Source of the DNA: CAZFLY01 sp964519995
Lineage (GTDB): Bacteria > Planctomycetota > Phycisphaerae > Sedimentisphaerales > Anaerobacaceae
NCBI GenBank assembly: GCA_964519995.1
Contig: CAZFLY010000003.1
Location: 1-64,000 of the forward strand
Direction of reading: 5' to 3'
Length of the DNA stretch: 64,000 nucleotides
The translations under genes and the position numbers were made by a program. Below, one piece after another: positions 8,621 to 15,723 of the stretch (within the stretch, counting starts at the first letter, position 1; every line of letters begins with the position of its first letter). The notes below the pieces were generated by a model, which was not told where the DNA came from, ran no database searches, and was given only the letters and a program-made list of their open reading frames with translations.

Positions 8621-8737
8621 TTACGAGTACTGCTCAATTTTCTCAATACCGTACGACGCTTTTAATTCTTCATAGGCATGAACGCTGTTTTGGCCTCTTG
8701 GCAGGTTATATCGGCCGTTTAGTGTGAACTTAAACAA
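8621..8737 (-). CDS. Possible 38-residue peptide or gene remnant
   Basis: A short frame opening at TTG encodes a protein-like composition: FTLNGRYNLPRGQNSVHAYE followed by a Glu/Lys-rich helix-like end. An AGAGG lies only 2 nt before the TTG, too close for a good start. I do not recognise the sequence. It could be the tail of a decayed gene, since an in-frame stop lies just upstream of residue 1, or chance. Confidence 0.2.
   Translation of the reverse strand: MFKFTLNGRYNLPRGQNSVHAYEELKASYGIEKIEQYS
8708..8733 (-). promoter_or_regulatory. Sigma-28-like motif pointing toward argJ
   Basis: On the minus strand TTAAGTTC, a 10-bp spacer and GCCGATAT resemble the flagellin promoter at 10784-10810, which has the same -35 octamer and an 11-bp spacer. 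Spacing is 1 bp short and the motif lies inside the possible small frame, so chance is a real alternative. Confidence 0.3.
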
Positions 8738-8904
8738 AACCTCTGATTCTTAGCTCGTATGAGCCTGTCAATCAGTTGGTAAAGGCGTTTGGATTCTGTG
8801 ATTTCTGGTTTATACTTTTTGTAGGGGCGTATTTGTGTCTGCGAAAAAGTCCACAAGAACATCTCAAGTCGAAAAAACACATTAATCAGCCGGAGGTACA
8901 TAAA

Positions 8905-9258
8905 TTGGCGATTCAATCTATCCAGAGAAACATCATTAACGTCACTTTGCCCGAAGAGCCGCGTATCCGCGACGAGCTACGTACCGTTATGGAAATGGTG
9001 CGTTCAAGGGGTGATTTCGATGTAGTTTCTGATTTCTCGCACGTTGATATTCTAACATCGTCAAGCATCTCGGCTTTGCTAAGGCTGCGCAAGCTGCTCG
9101 GCGACTACGGTCATCAACTCGTTTTCTACAGCGTCTCAGGCCCAACGAAAAGTATCTTTACGGCGACAGGCATCGACGGGGTCTTTGAATTCGCCGATGA
9201 TGAGCTAAGCGCCCTGCAGACTCTTCACAGCACCAATCCTCTTTCGGGTACTTACTAA
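8905..9258 (+). CDS. STAS-domain protein (anti-sigma factor antagonist type)
   Basis: 117 residues starting at a TTG with a strong GGAGG (8892-8896) 8 nt upstream; a longer frame from 8776 has no support. The body is a STAS domain: a strand, then DFDVVSDFSHVDILTSSSISALLRLRK, where the STSSSIS-like loop carries the Ser normally phosphorylated in SpoIIAA/RsbV proteins. GHQLVFYSVSGPTKSIFTATGID follows. No anti-sigma kinase or phosphatase is adjacent. It converges on fliS, so a role in a flagellar or stress sigma-factor switch is possible but only positional. Confidence 0.8.
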   Translation: MAIQSIQRNIINVTLPEEPRIRDELRTVMEMVRSRGDFDVVSDFSHVDILTSSSISALLRLRKLLGDYGHQLVFYSVSGPTKSIFTATGIDGVFEFADDELSALQTLHSTNPLSGTY

Positions 9259-9357
9259 AAGACAAAGATAACCAGCAAGTGGCTAAGCCCAAACATCCAT
9301 CCCTCGAAGTGCGGCCATGCACGGGCCTGATAGCTCAGACAGCATCCAAACAGATGA

Positions 9358-9717
9358 TTAGCCCGCGATGATCTTCCAACTTTCGTTCAACTCCTCCATC
9401 AGCGTGATAACTTCACGAATCATCTGAGGATCACGCTTAGCATTGGCTTCGGCCAGACGCCTATTCATAAAACCATATAAGCTACGAAGATTGCCAGCTA
9501 TTTCGCCACCGTTATCTACATCGAGGACCACATTAAGCTCGTTGATTATATCCTGCGCCCTACCTATGTACTGGCCCTTTGCCTCGTAGTTCTTTTCCTC
9601 CAGCTCTTTTATCGCCAACTTCATGAACTTAATTGCGCCGTCGTAAAGCAGCACAATCAGACGGCCTTTGCTTTGTGTGCTGACCGCAGCATCCTTATAT
9701 GCCGAGATTCCCTTCAT
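9358..9717 (-). CDS. fliS: Flagellar export chaperone FliS
   Basis: FliS binds the C-terminal helix of flagellin in the cytosol and prevents early assembly. The protein shows the family pattern ISAYKDAAVSTQSKGRLIVLLYDGAIKFM, then four-helix-bundle sequence with GRAQDIINELNVVLD and GEIAGNLRSLYGFMNRRL. I start it at the ATG at 9717, which has AGGAG 7 nt upstream, giving 119 residues; the frame extends to 9762. It lies 150 nt downstream of flagellin in the same direction, with a hairpin between them. Confidence 0.93.
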   Translation of the reverse strand: MKGISAYKDAAVSTQSKGRLIVLLYDGAIKFMKLAIKELEEKNYEAKGQYIGRAQDIINELNVVLDVDNGGEIAGNLRSLYGFMNRRLAEANAKRDPQMIREVITLMEELNESWKIIAG

Positions 9718-9813
9718 ACTGCTGCTCCTGGTATATCCAAAACCGTATCGATTGGCCCTCAAATTGCCTATGAAGACCCTACGCAGATTCAGAAGATGTG
9801 ATCATAACTCAAA

Positions 9814-9850
9814 GGGAGATGACTTAACGCATATGCCTTCGTCATCTCCC
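9814..9850 (-). terminator. Hairpin between flagellin and fliS
   Basis: GGGAGATGAC (9814-9823) and GTCATCTCCC (9841-9850) form a perfect 10-bp stem with a 17-nt loop. The minus-strand side is followed by CTTTGAG, not a true T run. It may act as a partial terminator or stabiliser that keeps flagellin mRNA above fliS mRNA. Confidence 0.5.
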
Positions 9851-9866
9851 CCTTACCGCGCCAGTG

Positions 9867-10685
9867 TTATCTAAGCAGTGTTAATGCCATCTGTGGAATC
9901 GCATTGGCCTGAGCCAGCATAGCAGTACCGGCCTGCGCCAGCACCTGATTTCTGGTCATCACTGCCATTTCGGTAGCCACATCGACATCCGAGATTCGAG
10001 ATTCGGACGCCATCAGATTCTCGGCCTGAATATCAACCACCTGAATCGTGCTCTCCAGACGGTTCATCTTGTAGCCGAATTTGGCAGCAGCAGTCGTCGT
10101 ATCGCTGATAGCGCTGTCCAGGGTCGCCAGGGCATTCGCGGCGCTGGTTACAGTCTCGATGCTCGCAGAGGCTGAATCAATGCCAAGAGCGCTTTGGGTC
10201 AGCTCAGAACCGGTAATCTCAATCTTATCGTCATCCTGATCACCGAAACGGATGGTCCTTGTAGTAGTATTGTCGAGCATCTTAATACCGTTGAACTCAG
10301 TCGTTGTTGCGATACGCTCAATTTCGTTGGCCATTTCCTTGAACTCGCTGTCCATAATGGCTCGCTGGTCAGAAGAATATGAGCCAGTAGCCGCTTGCTC
10401 AGCCAACTGTTTCATTCGCACCAGAAGCTCATCCATTGTGGCCACTGCACCTTCCATGGTCTGCAACAGACTAATACCATCCTGAGCATTACGAGAACCC
10501 TGTTGTAAAACAGCGATGTCGGCACGCATCAACTCGCGAACGGCCATACCGGCCGCGTCATCCTTGGCGCTGTTGATGCGCAAGCCAGACGACAGCCTTT
10601 CGACCGACCTGGCCAAAGCATCATAGCTTTTTCCCAAGTTGCGGGCAGCGTTTGCCGCCATAATGTTATTCTTAATTGCTAGCAT
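9867..10685 (-). CDS. fliC: Flagellin
   Basis: 272 residues, the filament subunit. The conserved N-terminal D0/D1 part (SVERLSSGLRINSAKDDAAG, GSRNAQDGISLLQTMEGA) and C-terminal part (SRISDVDVATEMAVMTRNQV, ending LTLLR) are joined by a short middle with a Ser/Thr-rich stretch near residues 175-200. That stretch is the natural place for O-glycans. The protein is compact, so surface diversity may come from glycosylation more than from a variable domain. AAGGAG lies 8 nt before the ATG. A sigma-28 promoter lies about 100 nt upstream. It is the only flagellin in this window. Confidence 0.97.
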   Translation of the reverse strand: MLAIKNNIMAANAARNLGKSYDALARSVERLSSGLRINSAKDDAAGMAVRELMRADIAVLQQGSRNAQDGISLLQTMEGAVATMDELLVRMKQLAEQAATGSYSSDQRAIMDSEFKEMANEIERIATTTEFNGIKMLDNTTTRTIRFGDQDDDKIEITGSELTQSALGIDSASASIETVTSAANALATLDSAISDTTTAAAKFGYKMNRLESTIQVVDIQAENLMASESRISDVDVATEMAVMTRNQVLAQAGTAMLAQANAIPQMALTLLR

Positions 10686-10783
10686 ATTGTCGACTCCTTA
10701 AAAAGTACCCCGATTCTGTGGCCCTGTGTTAATACCTTCTCCTTTTTAACAAGCGCGCCGTAGAACTTTGCTTTTATTGCTCA

Positions 10784-10810
10784 TTATCGGCCAGAAGCAA
10801 TGGAACTTAA
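10784..10810 (-). promoter_or_regulatory. Sigma-28 (FliA) promoter of flagellin
   Basis: Read on the minus strand: TTAAGTTC, an 11-bp spacer, then GCCGATAA. The -10 octamer is a perfect match to the FliA consensus and the -35 octamer matches at 6 of 8 positions (consensus TAAAGTTT). The leader to the flagellin ATG would be about 90 nt. Confidence 0.85.
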
Positions 10811-10988
10811 GGGATTTCCCAATAGAAAATGAGTACAAAGTCTTTGGACCTGTAATATTATTTCCAGCGACGCTAATATCAGTTTCAGACTTGCCCAAAG
10901 GCAAAAAAACAGCCCAAAAATTCTTAAATCACATAGAATAACTCTGATAAGCTCCGAAAAATACTAATTGTGATTAAAATTTGCGCCT

Positions 10989-11083
10989 ATGTCATTTCGA
11001 CCGAAGGGGCACAGAGTGGCCCGTAGTGGAGAAATCTGTTCAAATAGATTTCTCGGCTCGCCTACGGCTCGCTCGAAATGACA
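10989..11083. repeat. Palindromic dispersed element (GTCATTTCGA ... TCGAAATGAC), copy 2
   Basis: Same ends and same inner GAGAAATCT / AGATTTCTC pair as the copy at 4033-4149, but 95 bp long. It lies in the divergent gap between flagellin and the glycosyltransferase, upstream of the latter's promoter. Confidence 0.8.
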
Positions 11084-11110
11084 CGAGTAAGCGCATTAAT
11101 TATTCACAAT

Positions 11111-11119
11111 TGGTATAAT
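11111..11119 (+). promoter_or_regulatory. Extended -10 promoter before the glycosyltransferase gene
   Basis: TGGTATAAT matches the TGnTATAAT extended -10 consensus. No good -35 is visible 17 bp upstream. It would start transcription near 11126. Confidence 0.4.
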
Positions 11120-11169
11120 GCACCTCAGACCTAAGAAACACTCCCAAATTGTTTCCTCATAAAGCCTCG

Positions 11170-12348
11170 ATGCGGCTTCAAAACGATAAATTATCAACAA
11201 AAACATCTAAATCGAGTTTAGTTCCGGATAACAGCATACGATTACTACAGCATCTGTCTGAGGAGTATTTGCTGCCGAAAATTACCATCCCAGCGTCGTT
11301 TGAAGAGATATCAGCCAATATGTACGGAAAAAAGACTCAAATGGATAGTAAAACATTACTCGTGTTCAACTGTCATGAACCCTGGATATATCAGCTTGGC
11401 GCACTACAATTCAACTTGGACATAGTAATCGGACTTAAAGGCAGGTATAGGAAAACATGGGACAAACAGATGCGTCCTTTGCCGCCGTGCAGCCGGCTTA
11501 TTACATTATCGGAAGCTTTGGAGTCGCCTATTTCCTACCACTGCATAATTGCCCACAATATATCCGATCTACTCGATGTCAAAACAAGACACGAGCCCCG
11601 ATTGATTGTACTACACTCCACTCTCCAAGGACGGCTTTACGAAGAAGAATCCAACGTACAACCGCGACAAGTAAAACATTTGTTACAAAAGTACCTTAAG
11701 CTCATTGGCGGCCATGCGGTCGCTGTATCAATGTTCAAAGGCGAATCCTGGGGATTGACTGAGGACATCGTGCACCCCAGTGTCGATCCAAATGACTATC
11801 CACCATATTCAGGACACATCGCTTGTGGCCTTCGGATATGCAATTTCGTGAACAGCCGCAAAAAGATATTGTTATGGGACTTTCACGAAAAGGCTTTCAG
11901 CGGAGTTCCTGTACGACTCGTTGGACATAATCCAAACATGCCGGGTGTCAGAGCCGCTGATAACTGGAATCAACTCAAAAAAATTATGCAATCGCATCGA
12001 TTCTATATTCACACAGCCGACCCCAGATTTGAAGCGGGATACAATATGGCTACTATAGAAGCAATGGCTGCCGGTTTGCCAGTTCTCAGCAATATTCATC
12101 CAACCTCACCGGTCGAGCACGGTGTAAGCGGGTTTCTCAGTAACAATCCAGATGAATTACGTCGGTATGCAGAAGAACTACTGAAAGATCGAGAGCTGGC
12201 TGCATCGATGGGTTGTCAGGCCCGTAAAACTGCCACGGAACGCTTCTCAACTCATAGATTCAAACACGCCTTTCTTCGTTCAATCGAGATTGCACATCGT
12301 AAATGGCATAGCAAGGAGGTCAGTCTGGCCTGCCCCATCTTGGGATAA
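11170..12348 (+). CDS. Glycosyltransferase, GT4-like
   Basis: About 392 residues. The C-terminal half carries the GT-B pattern: FEAGYNMATIEAMAAGLPVL with the donor-binding Glu, then SPVEHGVSGFL and a family-typical end (ELLKDRELAASMGCQARKTA, ERFS). The N-terminal half is poorly conserved. The frame opens at a TTG (11149), but I prefer the ATG at 11170; neither has a clear ribosome binding site, and starts as far in as 11341 are possible. It sits divergently beside flagellin and converges on fliK, so flagellin glycosylation is the likely role. Donor and acceptor cannot be told from sequence. Confidence 0.82.
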   Translation: MRLQNDKLSTKTSKSSLVPDNSIRLLQHLSEEYLLPKITIPASFEEISANMYGKKTQMDSKTLLVFNCHEPWIYQLGALQFNLDIVIGLKGRYRKTWDKQMRPLPPCSRLITLSEALESPISYHCIIAHNISDLLDVKTRHEPRLIVLHSTLQGRLYEEESNVQPRQVKHLLQKYLKLIGGHAVAVSMFKGESWGLTEDIVHPSVDPNDYPPYSGHIACGLRICNFVNSRKKILLWDFHEKAFSGVPVRLVGHNPNMPGVRAADNWNQLKKIMQSHRFYIHTADPRFEAGYNMATIEAMAAGLPVLSNIHPTSPVEHGVSGFLSNNPDELRRYAEELLKDRELAASMGCQARKTATERFSTHRFKHAFLRSIEIAHRKWHSKEVSLACPILG

Positions 12349-12393
12349 CATGCTTCTCAGTGTAAACAGGATAAGAGAAGTCCTGTAACGCAT

Positions 12394-14043
12394 CTAAACA
12401 AGCACATTAATAGAATCCTGCCCAAGCTGCACCTGCAATTCTGATTCCCAATGTTCGTCTATTTGACTTGCGTGAAGCCCGTTCATACTCTCTCCATCAA
12501 AATTATCGCCACTGGAAAAGCCATGTTCACTTAACATGTTGTCATGAGAAGTGCCGCCGTGCCGGAATCCCAAAAATTGCCCTTGATCGGCATCCCGCTG
12601 CGAATGATCTGTCAGTATCACTTCTATCCTGCCAATCCGAACGCCCGACTCCTCCAGGCCTCGGACTATCTCTGGCAGCGTCTGCTCAATCTCGAATCTG
12701 GTCTCGGCCTTGCTAACCTCCAGCAAACCATTGATTCCGCCCTGCTCTTGCTGAAACTTCACGACTACTGAGCCAAGCTCCGGCGGATGAAGCTGAATAG
12801 TTATACGTCCATTTCCCTGCTGCAATGAACTCTGAACGGATTCCATGATCTGCTCACCGACGCTCTTAGGCATGTCGGTTGACAACATGTTTTTACCAGC
12901 CTCTGTAAATCCATCAGATACGACTGCTCGCTGTGAAAGGGTCTGCTGAGCATGGCCCACGACAAAACCCTGCTCCAGCCCCCTAACAGCATTCACATCA
13001 GACTTAAATTCGCTATGGTTCTGTTCTCGGACAACTGACACCTGTATTTCCTTAACATTCCGCTCACCAATAGGAACATTATCGGGCATTTGACGACTTC
13101 TATTGCCGAGGGATTCGCTGCTTGCTTGTCCCAAGGCGGAGCTGTGGCTGTCTTGCCCTTTCAGAACGGATAGTGATTCCTGCAGTTTAGCCGGCTGCTC
13201 CTGCGTTATGAGTCTCGTGGTTACGACCGACGAGTCGCGATCGCTTATTAGGGCTGACTCCTGCTTCAGTGAAGGTGGCCGGGCCTCGTCAATCGGCGCC
13301 TTATCGCCATTTTCAGTCCATTGGCTCCCTTTCACAGGTTGGCTCTCTTTCACAGGTTGGCTCTCTTTCACAGAGAGAGGAACCGCCGGATTTTCCCTTA
13401 CTCCTTCCGTATTTGTGGGCATTTTTTTACCAACCTGACTATCCACAGGCATGACCTTCCCACTGTTGACGATTTGACTCTGTTCTTGCTTGTTCGATTT
13501 AGAAGCCTGAGCACCACGTGCTGTTTCAGGATTTGGGATGAGTACAGTTCTATTCTTGATCTGTCTAAAGATTTGTTGATCTGCAGCAAAGACAACCGGA
13601 GCCTTCTGCTGTTTTTGAAAATTACCTATTTTATCACCAGTATTGATAAGAGGACGTCCTTCACGCGAGGTAGATTCTTGGGTAACCAATTGTACAGTGC
13701 CGAGCAGTGGGATGGGCACTGATGCGATAGCCTCAGATGTAGGATTATTGTTATTTGAGTGCTGACTGGGCTTCGTATGAGTTCTTGTCTTAACCACACC
13801 ATTTTCCGAACCATCCTGCTTGACTTTTTTGCAGGGCGTTTGCTCGCCAGTCGAGCCAACTCCACTACAAACTGGTGTATTAGAGATGGTTAATTCCTCA
13901 GAGGCTGCGATCGTGTGGGAGTTATTAGATGTCGGGATAGTGAATTGTCCGATATCTTGCCCTCTGAGCTGCCGTTGGTTGGTAGCAACAGAATCCGGTA
14001 TACTCTTGATTATACTGTCGACGGAGAAAAGATTAATGCTCAT
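12394..14043 (-). CDS. fliK: Flagellar hook-length control protein FliK
   Basis: 549 residues. FliK is exported, measures hook length and switches the export gate by acting on FlhB. The C-terminal Flg_hook domain is clear (GNGRITIQLHPPELGSVVVK, then VSKAETRFEIEQTLPEIVRG and RIEVILTDH). The long N-terminal part is low-complexity, rich in Gln, Ser, Pro and Glu, as expected for the ruler. It includes three tandem 6-residue units. It is transcribed opposite to flgB from its own sigma-54 promoter 34 bp before the ATG. Finding fliK apart from flgD-flgE is not unusual. Confidence 0.92.
   Translation of the reverse strand: MSINLFSVDSIIKSIPDSVATNQRQLRGQDIGQFTIPTSNNSHTIAASEELTISNTPVCSGVGSTGEQTPCKKVKQDGSENGVVKTRTHTKPSQHSNNNNPTSEAIASVPIPLLGTVQLVTQESTSREGRPLINTGDKIGNFQKQQKAPVVFAADQQIFRQIKNRTVLIPNPETARGAQASKSNKQEQSQIVNSGKVMPVDSQVGKKMPTNTEGVRENPAVPLSVKESQPVKESQPVKGSQWTENGDKAPIDEARPPSLKQESALISDRDSSVVTTRLITQEQPAKLQESLSVLKGQDSHSSALGQASSESLGNRSRQMPDNVPIGERNVKEIQVSVVREQNHSEFKSDVNAVRGLEQGFVVGHAQQTLSQRAVVSDGFTEAGKNMLSTDMPKSVGEQIMESVQSSLQQGNGRITIQLHPPELGSVVVKFQQEQGGINGLLEVSKAETRFEIEQTLPEIVRGLEESGVRIGRIEVILTDHSQRDADQGQFLGFRHGGTSHDNMLSEHGFSSGDNFDGESMNGLHASQIDEHWESELQVQLGQDSINVLV
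13321..13374 (-). repeat. Three tandem 18-bp units inside fliK
   Basis: Three near-identical 18-bp units (TTGGCTCYCTTTCACAGG on the plus strand) encode repeats of Gln-Pro-Val-Lys-Glu-Ser in the FliK linker. Copy-number change would alter ruler length in 6-residue steps. Confidence 0.85.
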
Positions 14044-14076
14044 TCAATAAGTTCCTACAAAGACCCACCTATTTTT

Positions 14077-14092
14077 AGCAATAGCTGTGCCG
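14077..14092 (-). promoter_or_regulatory. Sigma-54 promoter of fliK
   Basis: On the minus strand CGGCACAGCTATTGCT fits the -24/-12 consensus TGGCAC-N5-TTGCW except for the first base, with GG and GC at the required spacing. Start expected near 14067, 24 nt before the fliK ATG. Confidence 0.75.
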
Positions 14093-14202
14093 CCAGACTA
14101 AAAAAAATATGATCTGTCTCATAACATCTTTTAATGACAGAAGTTACAAATATACGAAAATTGATCTAAATAACAACGCCGAACAACTCTTATACTAAGG
14201 TC

Positions 14203-14262
14203 GGAGAAATTCTCCTTACCTTGGAGAGATTTTCCGGCTCGCCACAATTGGCGGAATTTCCG
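14203..14262. promoter_or_regulatory. Cluster of palindromic sites, candidate sigma-54 activator enhancer
   Basis: GGAGAAATTCTCC (14203-14215) and GGAGAGATTTTCC (14223-14235) are spaced exactly 20 bp apart, about two helical turns. A third related site, CGGAATTTCCG, is at 14252-14262. They lie about 110-185 bp from the fliK promoter and about 165-225 bp from the flgB promoter, a normal distance for an activator that loops DNA. A similar motif occurs upstream of flgD (53998-54008). Confidence 0.55.
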
Positions 14263-14428
14263 TTGGCAATGCCGTATCCATGCTGGCTTTGAGATGTAAA
14301 AGAAAACGCCTTACTGTATAGAATCCTGACACATTCGGCATCGCCTATTCCGGTCAATTGGATAAACCAAGCCATTTCTTGTGCAGTCTGCTGAGCTAAT
14401 ACGCTGAAAACACCCGTTTCTGAACATT

Positions 14429-14444
14429 TGGCACGATTATTGCT
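14429..14444 (+). promoter_or_regulatory. Sigma-54 promoter of the flgB operon
   Basis: TGGCACGATTATTGCT is a perfect -24/-12 element. Start expected near 14455, 40 nt before the flgB ATG. It should drive flgB through the motB genes. Confidence 0.9.
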
Positions 14445-14494
14445 CTCTTTTCTGGGAAAATACAAAAAGTTCCTACAGAAAGACGAGTAAAGAT

Positions 14495-14857
14495 ATGCCA
14501 GAGACGGGCAATATAGCGGATTTTCTTGAAGCAGGTATCAGAGCTGAGAGTCTCCGCCAGAAAGCTATCGCCAGTAACATTGCCAATATCGAGACGCCCG
14601 GATATCGTAGAGTTGATATCAGATTCGAGGAGCTACTTGCCGAGGCCTTAAACGCACCCGGACCACTTAACCAGACCGAGATAGAGCCTCAGTTATATCA
14701 ACCTAAACAAACACCGGTTAAGTCGAATGGCAATGACGTCACCTTAGAGACCGAGATTGGCGAGATGGTCAAGAACACCCTGAGACACAAAACATATATT
14801 CGACTGCTCGGCTTGAAATTCAAACAAATCGATCTGGCTATACGCACAAATACCTAA
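14495..14857 (+). CDS. flgB: Flagellar proximal rod protein FlgB
   Basis: 120 residues, usual for FlgB, a proximal rod subunit that sits on the MS ring and export gate. The N-terminal rod motif IASNIANIETPGYRRVDIRFEE is clear, and the C-terminal helix (MVKNTLRHKTYIRLLGLKFK) completes the D0 coiled coil. It is the first gene of the long export/rotor operon, directly behind the perfect sigma-54 promoter. flgC follows 64 nt later. Confidence 0.94.
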   Translation: MPETGNIADFLEAGIRAESLRQKAIASNIANIETPGYRRVDIRFEELLAEALNAPGPLNQTEIEPQLYQPKQTPVKSNGNDVTLETEIGEMVKNTLRHKTYIRLLGLKFKQIDLAIRTNT

Positions 14858-14921
14858 GTTAACTTAGAACTTTAGGTTCAGAAATTTTACAAACAAGAAA
14901 ATAAAAAGAGGTAAAGAACAG

Positions 14922-15326
14922 ATGGACGTTGACAACATCTTCGGCCCAATAGACATCGCTGTTTCAGGAATGCGGTCCCAAAGCAGAAACATAGAAGTAA
15001 TCTCCTCCAATGTAGCTAACGCCCGCACAAGCGATGCCGGTAAAGGCCAACCTTATCGCAGACTCGAAACCATCTTCGAAACGCAAAGCGATGGTATTAG
15101 CCCTGTGACGGTAGGTGATATCATCACCGATATGAGCGACTTCCAAAAGATATTCGACCCAGGTAATCCTTACGCCGACGAGAGCGGATATGTAGCGATG
15201 CCCAACGTCAAGCTCCCCATTGAGATGATGAATCTGACCATTGCTACCCGTGCATACCAGGCCAATGCAGCAATCCTTAAACGCTATCAGCAAATGGTGG
15301 AGACTACACTTGAGTTGCTTCGTTAA
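14922..15326 (+). CDS. flgC: Flagellar proximal rod protein FlgC
   Basis: 134 residues, normal length. Rod signature near residues 8-30 (AVSGMRSQSRNIEVISSNVANA) and a C-terminal helix with VKLPIEMMNLTIATRAYQAN and ILKRYQQMVETTLELLR, characteristic of FlgC. An AGAGG ribosome binding site precedes the ATG. fliE begins 14 nt after the stop. Confidence 0.95.
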   Translation: MDVDNIFGPIDIAVSGMRSQSRNIEVISSNVANARTSDAGKGQPYRRLETIFETQSDGISPVTVGDIITDMSDFQKIFDPGNPYADESGYVAMPNVKLPIEMMNLTIATRAYQANAAILKRYQQMVETTLELLR

Positions 15327-15340
15327 GAAGGGATAATAAA

Positions 15341-15655
15341 ATGATCAACTTAAATGCCAACGTAAATTCGGTACCTCCCAACATTGACAAGTTAACCTCA
15401 CGACCGGAGAAGCCAACATCCCAGAACTCAGGCTTCTCCGACACAGTTAAGGCCGTATCCAATTACATCTCAAAGGTCGATGACCTTCAGCAGTCATCAG
15501 ATACATCTATAAAAGACCTGCTGGCAGGTAAAAACAACGACATCACCGCTGTAGTATCAATGGTAGCCAAGGCCGATATGAGTTTCAAACTCCTTGTGGG
15601 CGTTAGAAACAAGTTAATCGAAGCCTACAAACAGACAATGAATATGCCTTTATGA
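15341..15655 (+). CDS. fliE: Hook-basal body complex protein FliE
   Basis: 104 residues. FliE joins the MS ring and export gate to the rod. The C-terminal half (KDLLAGKNNDITAVVSMVAK, then FKLLVGVRNKLIEAYKQTMN) matches the family; the N-terminus is variable as usual. AAGGG lies before the ATG. Confidence 0.92.
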   Translation: MINLNANVNSVPPNIDKLTSRPEKPTSQNSGFSDTVKAVSNYISKVDDLQQSSDTSIKDLLAGKNNDITAVVSMVAKADMSFKLLVGVRNKLIEAYKQTMNMPL

Positions 15656-15667
15656 TTGCTGGGCGTC

Positions 15668-15683
15668 CGGCACAGAATCTGCA
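15668..15683 (+). promoter_or_regulatory. Weak sigma-54-like motif before fliF
   Basis: CGGCACAGAATCTGCA keeps the GG and GC pairs at the right spacing but departs from consensus at two other positions. It lies in the fliE-fliF gap, so it might give internal expression of fliF onward. Confidence 0.3.
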
Positions 15684-15723
15684 GATTAGAAATTCAAAGC
15701 AGATTACGTAGCGAGCAAGTTTG

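Larger units (their letters stand above)
8503..8904. other. Divergent intergenic region between argJ and the STAS gene
   Basis: About 400 bp. It contains a small minus-strand reading frame (8621-8737) and a sigma-28-like motif (8708-8733), both listed separately and both weak. I see no clear sigma-70 or sigma-54 promoter for either flanking gene. Confidence 0.4.
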
